The notes below the pieces were generated by a model that did not search any database, was not told the origin of the DNA, and was given only the letters and a program-made list of their open reading frames with translations. Positions 57,759-64,000 of a stretch of 64,000 nt of DNA are shown piece after piece. Made by a program: the position numbers and the translations under genes. This DNA is from Limnomonas spitsbergensis. Taxonomy: Eukaryota > Chlorophyta > Chlorophyceae > Chlamydomonadales. The number at the start of each line of letters is the position of its first letter. Positions within the stretch are counted from its first letter, which is position 1. The stretch lies in the NCBI GenBank assembly GCA_037349105.1, contig JAYJMM010000039.1, forward strand, positions 6,354,501 through 6,418,500. Reading direction: 5' to 3'.

Positions 57759-57990
57759 TGAGTTGATGGACCTAGTTTAGGGTTGGGGTTGAGGGACCCG
57801 CAACACATAAATATCTCAACTAGCTTGAGCCGCCTCGTGGCGGGCTGGCGGGCTTCCGCGATGTGCCCTCAAAAGCAGAGCCTCATGGGATGGAGTTGGA
57901 AGTTCTGCACATGGTATGCTCAAATGCGTGCTTGGAACTTGAACGTCGAACTTTCCCTGTCATAGACTCTCTTGGTGTGTAGCCTCACTC

Positions 57991-57995
57991 TGTAA
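57991..57995 (+). promoter_or_regulatory. TGTAA poly(A) signal candidate
   Basis: TGTAA lies 233 nt behind the stop of the coiled-coil gene, a usual 3' UTR length for green algae. Confidence 0.4.
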
Positions 57996-59029
57996 ATTAA
58001 ATTTCGTAATTTGTGAGACAGTGGGTCACAATTGTATCATTTGGTGTGACTTTGGTGCCGCAGTTTGACCCAATTTACGTTGGTGACTCGGGAGCCGCAT
58101 GCATGTACGTGCTTGTTTTCAGTGCGCACTTCAGACACATGGCTGTGACGTTACGCATCTGGGCCCTGCTGGAAGGCTCGGCCTTTGAGGGCGCCCAACA
58201 GTGAAGTTGGGAGAAGAAAGGAAAGTTACAGCGGAAATTATTTCACAGCCCCGTGGAGCATCGCCTTTGATGCACGTGATAGGTGCCTGCAAATTATTCG
58301 GAGCACTAATTGATCTAGGATAGCGAGCGAAACAAAAGATACCGCTCCCCAAGCCAGAGCCAGGAGCCAGAGTCATATAACTGCAACCCTCAGGCATTCC
58401 GGTATACTTCCATGGCCAGCCTGTTCTCAGCCTATTTGGGTCTTGCGCTCGCTGATGCTCTGGGCAACAGTTGTCCCCCGAGACCCCCAGCCCCATCAAT
58501 ACTGCCGTCACGCTGCCTAATCGACGATGATGGTCCCAACATGCCCCTGCGCAATAAAGGAGGCATCAATTAGCAAGAAGTGTGGCTTTAACCCCCCGGA
58601 GTTGCTGTCATAAGATCAGTGCAGCCACCCACAAGTATTTATTTTTTAATAGGGCTAGGCAGAGCGAGAACTGGTCGGAAGCCGATGAAATGTTAAGTCC
58701 AGCAAAGCATTAGACTTGATTATATACGCCTGCAAACCACTCCTAGCACTGATGACGTGTAAAACCGGCGTATTAAGAAAAGGTTAACCACCTCAAACAC
58801 TAAATAAACTTGGACATGCAAAGATGTGACAAGTATTTTCCCCCCTCGAAAAACTGCTTTCCTTTTTCAAACCGATTCCTATGCATCATCCACTTGTATC
58901 ACACGAAAAACACAGGACATGCGGCTAACAAAGTAAAGTGCCCCTCGCCCAAGTCTTCATATCCTAACACACAATCAGTTGTGGCAAGCTCACACGGTGC
59001 CAGTGCCACGCACAAGCTGTATGCCTGGT

Positions 59030-59275
59030 TCATAATTTATTATGCCTAGTTCATGATTTATTAAGCCTAGTTCATACTTAATTATGCCTAGGTCATACTT
59101 GATTATGCCTAGTTCATACTTGATTATGCCTAGGTCATACTTGATTATGCCTAGGTCATACTTGATTATGCCCAGTTCATACTTGATTATGCCTAGTTCA
59201 TAATTATGATACCTGTTTCATAATTATGATACCTGGTTAATAATTTATGATGCCTGGTTCATAATTTATGATGCC
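59030..59275. repeat. 22-bp tandem repeat
   Basis: About eleven units of attatgcctagttcatact, with g/g-t variants (aggtcat, agttcat), grading into ataatttatgatgcctggtt at the right. Confidence 0.9.
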
Positions 59276-59641
59276 TGATTGGCAGGATCAGCTGTTGTTG
59301 AGGATGGGGTGCCCACAGAACGAAAAGGCGCGCTAAATGCTAAAATGCAAGCATTGTGAATGCGGAAGCAATATGAATGAAAGGCTGACGTTCCATACCG
59401 TGCTACCTTGCATTTCTGATATGGTTTAGGGTTTAGGAGAGTTCCCAACGAAAAGGCGAGTGAGAACGCCACAATGCGAGCATAACTAATTTGAATACCA
59501 TATATGATTGGTTTGCGGACTTCCCTGATCGTTAACATTTCAAAACCATTTACCCCCCCCTCAGAAATTAAAACCCTAAACCCTAAACCCTCAGAAATTT
59601 CAAACCACTTAAAAGCCTTTTTCCGAAATCCTTTCAAAAAA

Positions 59642-62600
59642 TCACGCTGGGAAAAACATGCTGGGAATGCCGATGGGAAAGGCCCCTGCTGACCTGATCA
59701 TGGACCCCATGGACACCAGCTCTCGCCTCCCGCCGCCGGTCGCCGTGCCCGTCGGGTCAGTCTCCCCAGTGCCGCTCGTTCTGGCGCTCGGTCGCATGCT
59801 TGCCAAGGGGGTGCCCGAGGAGGGTGCCTCAAACGCGGTGTCCTGGGCCCGAAGGTAGTTCTGTATGTAGTCGATCTGCCGCGAGATCTGTAAATAAATA
59901 GATACGCAAGAGAGTGTGTGGATTAAGGACGTGAAATCTGTGAACACGGGCAGGCATGGGCACATAACAATTTGCAACAACGCAAATTGTAGACATGGGC
60001 ATTTCGGCTTGCATGGGCGCATGGCAATTTGCAGCAGCACGATCTCTTGAGGCGAGCATGTTCGCATGGCAATGTGCAGCAAGAAAATCTGTGGACACAA
60101 GCATGCATGGGCACATGGCAATTTGCAGCAAGAAAATCTGTAGACACAGGCAAGCATGGGCGCATGGCAATTTGCTGCAGCGAAATATGTGAACATGGGC
60201 ATGCATGGGCGCATGGCAATTTGCAGCAGCGAAACATGTGAACATGGGCATGCATGGGCGCATGGCAATTTGCAGCAGCGAAACATGTGAACATGGGCAT
60301 GCATGGGCGCATGGCAATTTGCAGCAGCGAGATCTGTAGACACAGGTGAGCAAGGGCGTGCATAACAACCATTGTGGTTTTGAGACGGTACCCAGTGCTC
60401 TACATCAGGACCATGGAAACAATTTCTTTCGATTTCAAACGCGGTGAAACAGAACATGAAAATCCCGAGTGTCTGTGTATGCGTGCGAGGGCGTATATTG
60501 CGACTCAGCCATCTCGAAAACAGCAAGCTGCTGATGAAAAGCTGTCAAAAAACCCTATTTCATTGACGGCGATGACCATCTCCCTTCAAAAACAGGACAC
60601 ACATGCAATTCAATCTCAAGAAGGATATACCTCTCAAGAGGCACTTTCAGGGTTCAGGGTTTAGGGTTAATGGTTTAGGTTTGAGGGTGTCATTTGCACA
60701 TCAGGACTATCCGCATTCTCGGTGGAACAAAGCACCGCCTATTGCAGTCGCACAGATGAGACCTCCTAGCCTCGCACCCTGAGTAGGATCTCGTCCCTCG
60801 TGGCATTGCTCGCATGGTTCCGTTTTTCGAGCTCCTTGAGCGCCATGAGGATGGCTTCATCATTACCACGTGCCTTGTCTTGGGTTTGGATAAGGGCCTC
60901 GTTGGTGACCCACCTAGGGGATGAGGGTTAAGGGTTTCGGGTTAGGGTTTCGGGTCCCTGAACCCTAAATCCTTGGGGCTGGATGAGTGCCTTGTAGGTG
61001 GGCCACATGGGGAGAGTGAGGGTGAAGGGTCTATGGTTTAGGCTCCCTCAACCCTAAATCATTGGGTTTGAATGAGGGCCTCATTGGTGGCCCACCTGGG
61101 GGGAGTGAGGGTTAAGGGTTGAGGGGGTAGGGTCCCTAAACCCTAAACCCTTGGGTCTGGATGAAGGGTTCATCGGTGGCCCACCTGGGGACAATGTGTG
61201 TTTAGGGTTTAGGGCCCATTAACCCTAAATCCTTGGGTCTGGATTAGGGCCTCGTTGGTGGCCTACCTGTGGAGAATGTGGGTTTATGGTTTATGGTCCC
61301 AACCCTACATCATTGGGTCTGGATGAGGGCTTCATTGGTGGCCCAACTGGGGTGAGTGAGGGTTAAGGGTTGAGGGGGTAGGGTCCCTTAACCCTAAACA
61401 ACTGGGTCTGGATGAGGGCTTCATTGGTGGCCCACCTTGGAAGAATGTGGGGTTAGGGTTAAGGGTTAAGGGTTTATGGTTTTGGTTTTACAGTTTAGGG
61501 TTAAGGGCCCCTTGACCCTAATCCTTGGGTCTGGATGAGGGCTTCATTGCTGGCCCACCTGGGCAGAAAATCTGGAAGGGTAGAGGGAGGGAATTCCAGG
61601 AGGATCAATAGTGTGTGTGTATGAGAGAACATGCAGACGTGTGTGCACTCACTTGGTTTTCAGCTGGTTCATGATGTCGATGTACATGGCGTCCAGGTGC
61701 TCCCGGAGCTGGACCTGAATGTTCTTCACCATTTCCCCATCCACACCACCACCTGCCCCCTGAGAGGAGCAAGGGTCATGGGGTCAGAGTAGGGGCACAG
61801 ACTTGTAAAACAAATGGACCTTCTAGAAGACAGCTTCATTTGTTTCAGAACCCACGCTCAACTGCCTTGGACCTAGCTGTCCTTGACCATTTCCCCATCC
61901 ACGCCGCCACCTGACCCCTGAGAGCCATGGAGTCAGAGTAGGTGCACAAACTTGAAAAACAAGTGGATCTTCTGTCAGCGTGCACAAAGCCCGGTCCAAG
62001 GTAGTTGAGCGTGGGTTCTGCAAGATAGGGTAGGATGGTCTAAGTAGGCGAGGAGGGCAAATGGAAACAGGCAAGAAGGGTAAAAGGGGAGGAGGGCAGA
62101 ATGTACCCTGCTGGCAGGGTTTAAATGGAGAGCTGAGTGGCCACCCTTACCCCTAACACCAAGATGTACCCCACTGGCAGGGTTGCAAAGGAGACCAGAA
62201 CAAAAAACAACTGCATTTGTAAAGCAAAAACTTTCATCAGCCAGGCAGCTATATAATATAAGGTTATATCCCGTAAATGGAGCTTCAAACATCTAACATC
62301 TGATGCTTAGAGCCATATAAGACAACCACCGGCCCGCGCTGGCACGACCCGGCGAGCGCCGTATATGGTTATATCATATAGCTGCAGTATACCCTAGATG
62401 AAAGATAGAGAGGTCATCTATCACCAATTAACCATGGTAGCATGATACGGCTCGATACGGCACAGGTTCAGCCGGATTGTACTACCATGCAGTATACCCT
62501 AGATGAAAGATAGAGAGGTCATATATATTAACTACAGTTAACTACAAACCCCGGATCAAACACTAGTGTCCCTTGGATGAGAGGATAGACAGGTCATTCC

Positions 62601-62870
62601 TTAAAGAGTGTACATGTTATCCCTTCAATTGTGTACAAATCACCCTTTGTGCACCTTGGATGAAAGAGTAAACAGGTCATCTAGCAACAATTAACCACAT
62701 GGCATGCCCTGGATAAAACCCTAGTGTCATTTGGGTGAAAGAGTAAACAGTTCATACCTTGCAGATATAAAGAGTGTACAAGTTATCCCTTTACATACCT
62801 TGGATGAAAGACTAGCCAGGTCTTCTATCACAGCATTTACTGCTTTCCGCTGGTCCTCGATGTCATCGGT
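59642..62870 (-). CDS. 3' part of a helical/coiled-coil protein gene
   Basis: The exons in minus order are 62870-62799 (24 codons), 61759-61653, 60913-60778 and 59887-59642 (stop), with matching phases (0, 2, 0) and GT-AG borders. They give 186 C-terminal residues. Upstream exons lie beyond the window or behind the repeats at 63035-64000. The protein is mostly amphipathic helix (TDDIEDQRKAVNAVIEDLA, VQLREHLDAMYIDIMNQLK, AILMALKELEKRNHASN, RQIDYIQNYLRAQD) with a Ser/Gly/Met-rich disordered tail ending FFPA. I cannot name the family. All three introns are packed with copies of their own splice junctions. Confidence 0.7.
59945..60350 (-). repeat. About 54-bp acceptor-derived minisatellite
   Basis: Seven to eight units share gcatgggcgcatggcaattt and gcagcg. 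Read on the minus strand, units begin (T/A)CAGAT(C/T)T(C/T)GCTGC, best kept at 60325-60338. This matches the true acceptor and exon start ACAG|ATCTCGCGGCAG at 59888/59887. Confidence 0.8.
60974..61565 (-). repeat. Seven copies of the acceptor and start of exon 60913-60778
   Basis: On the minus strand ccccag|gtgggccaccaatg with aggccctcatccagacccaa recurs near 60974-61010, 61066-61100, 61152-61190, 61232-61272, 61314-61352, 61402-61440 and 61526-61565, spaced by telomere-like ggttaaggg tracts. The true junction is cctag|gtgggtcaccaacgag at 60914/60913. A separate copy of the 61759 exon start lies at about 61880-61920. Confidence 0.9.
62390..62758 (-). repeat. Five copies of the exon 62870-62799 3' end and donor
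   Basis: On the minus strand, forms of gacctgtttactctttcatc followed by caag|gt recur at about 62390-62418, 62497-62526, 62569-62598, 62652-62683 and 62728-62758. The true exon end is gacctggctagtctttcatc with caag|gtatgt at 62799/62798. Confidence 0.85.
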
Positions 62871-63034
62871 CTGGGATGCAATATCAAGGGGCGGATCCGG
62901 GTGAAACAATTGCAACGTCAATAGGAAGTCCGGGTAGCAAATTCAACATGAAAGGCCAAGCCTGGGTAGTAAATAGGTCAAAATATACACGCCCCAGCAG
63001 ACAGCACCCATCAACTCCAGCCAGAAGCCTGGTC

Positions 63035-63262
63035 CAGGTGTGATCCAGGTGTGATCCTGATGTGATCCAGGTGTGATCCAGGTGTGATCCAAGTGTGATC
63101 CAGGTGTGATCCAGGTGTGTTCCAGGTGTGTTCCAGGTGTGATCCAAGTGTGATACAGGTGTGATACAGGTGTGATACAGGTGTGCTATCAGGTGTGATC
63201 CAAGTGTGATCCAGGTGTGATACAGGTGTGATCCCGGTGTAACCCAGGTGTAATCCAGGTGC
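63035..63262. repeat. 11-bp minisatellite gtgtgatccag
   Basis: About twenty units of gtgtgatccag, with variants gtgtgttccag, gtgtgatacag and gtgtaacccag. Like the other 11-bp array in the window it leaves long stop-free minus-strand frames, which are not genes. It would lie in an intron of the minus-strand gene. Confidence 0.9.
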
Positions 63263-63279
63263 GAAGTCAGGTGGTGTTC

Positions 63280-64000
63280 CAGCAGCACCTGCCAGCACCC
63301 AGCACCCCCTTATCATCAGCCATCAGCCAGCAACATGAGCCATCATGACCCAACAACGGCCTGATCCAGGACATCAGCATCTGCCAGGATCTCCTGCCCC
63401 AGCAACAGCCAGCATCGCCTGTCAGCATCAGCCAGCATCACCTGCCAGCACCCCTAAGGATCTGCCAGCACCACCAGCCTTCAGCCCTCAGTATTAGTCC
63501 GCACTGTCCAGCAGAACCTACCAGCAACCAGCACCCCCCCCCCCCCTATGATCAGCCAGGGGCACCTCTCTGCAACCAGCAACACCCACCAGCAATACCC
63601 ACCAGCAACACCCACCAGCAACACCCACCATCTGCACATACCAGCAGCCAACACACCCCTAGGAGCAGCCAGCAGCTATCGCTTCATCAGCCAGCACCCT
63701 CATCAACCCCCACCAGCAACCTGATCAGGGACATCATGCAGCACACCCCTAGGATCAGCCAGGACCCTCATCATCCCCCACCAGGATCAGCCAGCACCCC
63801 TCATCATCCCCCACTAGGATCAGCCAGCACCCCTCATCATCCCCCACCAGGATCAGCCAGCACCCTCATCATCCCCCACCAGGATCAGCCAGCACCCCTC
63901 ATCATCCCCCACCAGGATCAGCCAGCACCCCTCATCATCCCCCACTAGGATCAGCCAGCACCCTGCCAGCAACCTGCTGCACACACCAACAACCGTCAAC
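63280..64000. repeat. Low-complexity ccagcacc repeats, with a 33-bp array
   Basis: Loose catcagccagcacc and accagcaacaccc units are followed from about 63745 to 63955 by about seven units of a 33-bp repeat (ctcatcatcccccaccagga, then tcagccagcaccc). A C12 run lies near 63535. I find no exon here. Confidence 0.8.

Larger units (their letters stand above)
57759..59641. other. Intergenic between convergent genes
   Basis: This stretch holds the 3' UTR of the coiled-coil gene and, at the right, the 3' flank of the minus-strand gene. A short plus-strand open stretch (about 58107-58204, after cttgttttcag) ends in a stop but has no partner exons. Two diverged copies of cgaaaaggcg with following sequence lie near 59320 and 59450. 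No gene is supported. Confidence 0.4.

Noticed and set aside
58013..58204. Small plus-strand gene behind the coiled-coil gene
   Set aside because: Only one exon-like stretch with a possible acceptor; no start, no partner exon and no family resemblance.
63011..63316. Minus-strand open frames repeating HTWITPGSHLD
   Set aside because: By-product of the 11-bp gtgtgatccag array.
1..64000. Transposable element as the cause of the 13-kb repeats
   Set aside because: The unit has no terminal repeats, target-site duplication, transposase, integrase or reverse transcriptase that I can recognise. The copies are strictly head to tail.

Overview
The window looks like nuclear DNA of a green alga, probably chlorophycean. 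The grounds are many short exons with GT-AG introns, GC-rich Ala/Gly-rich coding sequence, TGTAA motifs behind stop codons (the usual green-algal poly(A) signal), many interstitial CCCTAAA-type tracts (the plant/green-algal telomere motif) and eukaryotic-type UMP-CMP kinase genes. The species is not identified. Gene models were assembled by hand from reading frame, splice-site consensus and exon phase.

Layout. 1-2500: unrecognised sequence, a candidate first exon at 859-933, then an 11-bp satellite (950-2456) and a second minisatellite (2510-3412). 3184-42533: a 13.07-13.21 kb segment present three times head to tail (3184-16394, 16395-29465, 29466-42533). Each unit carries, in order, a plus-strand zinc-finger gene with a RAD18/UBZ4-like finger, a degenerate mitochondrial-type LSU rRNA-like fragment, an unrecognised minus-strand exon, minus-strand UMP-CMP kinase A, an intron-containing tRNA-like gene with a Pol III terminator, and minus-strand UMP-CMP kinase B. 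The window therefore holds six kinase genes. Unit 2 resembles unit 3 in its left half and unit 1 in its right half, as expected if an unequal crossover turned a duplication into a triplication. Only unit 1 can keep the upstream exon of the zinc-finger gene, and only unit 3 keeps an upstream exon of kinase B (42764-42868).

43730-57758: a 14-exon plus-strand gene for a coiled-coil protein of at least 917 residues, with RPQSA/RPQSARP motifs like those of many ciliary or centrosomal proteins. 59642-62870: the 3' four exons of a minus-strand gene for another helical protein, running off the right edge. 63035-64000: minisatellites.

The most striking signal is that many introns are filled with degenerate tandem copies of their own splice junctions: the last bases of the upstream exon plus its donor, or the acceptor plus the first bases of the downstream exon. 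This occurs in kinase A (about 14 donor copies), in most introns of the coiled-coil gene and in all three introns of the minus-strand gene. Together with the A/B kinase pair and the 13-kb triplication, the locus shows tandem amplification at three scales.
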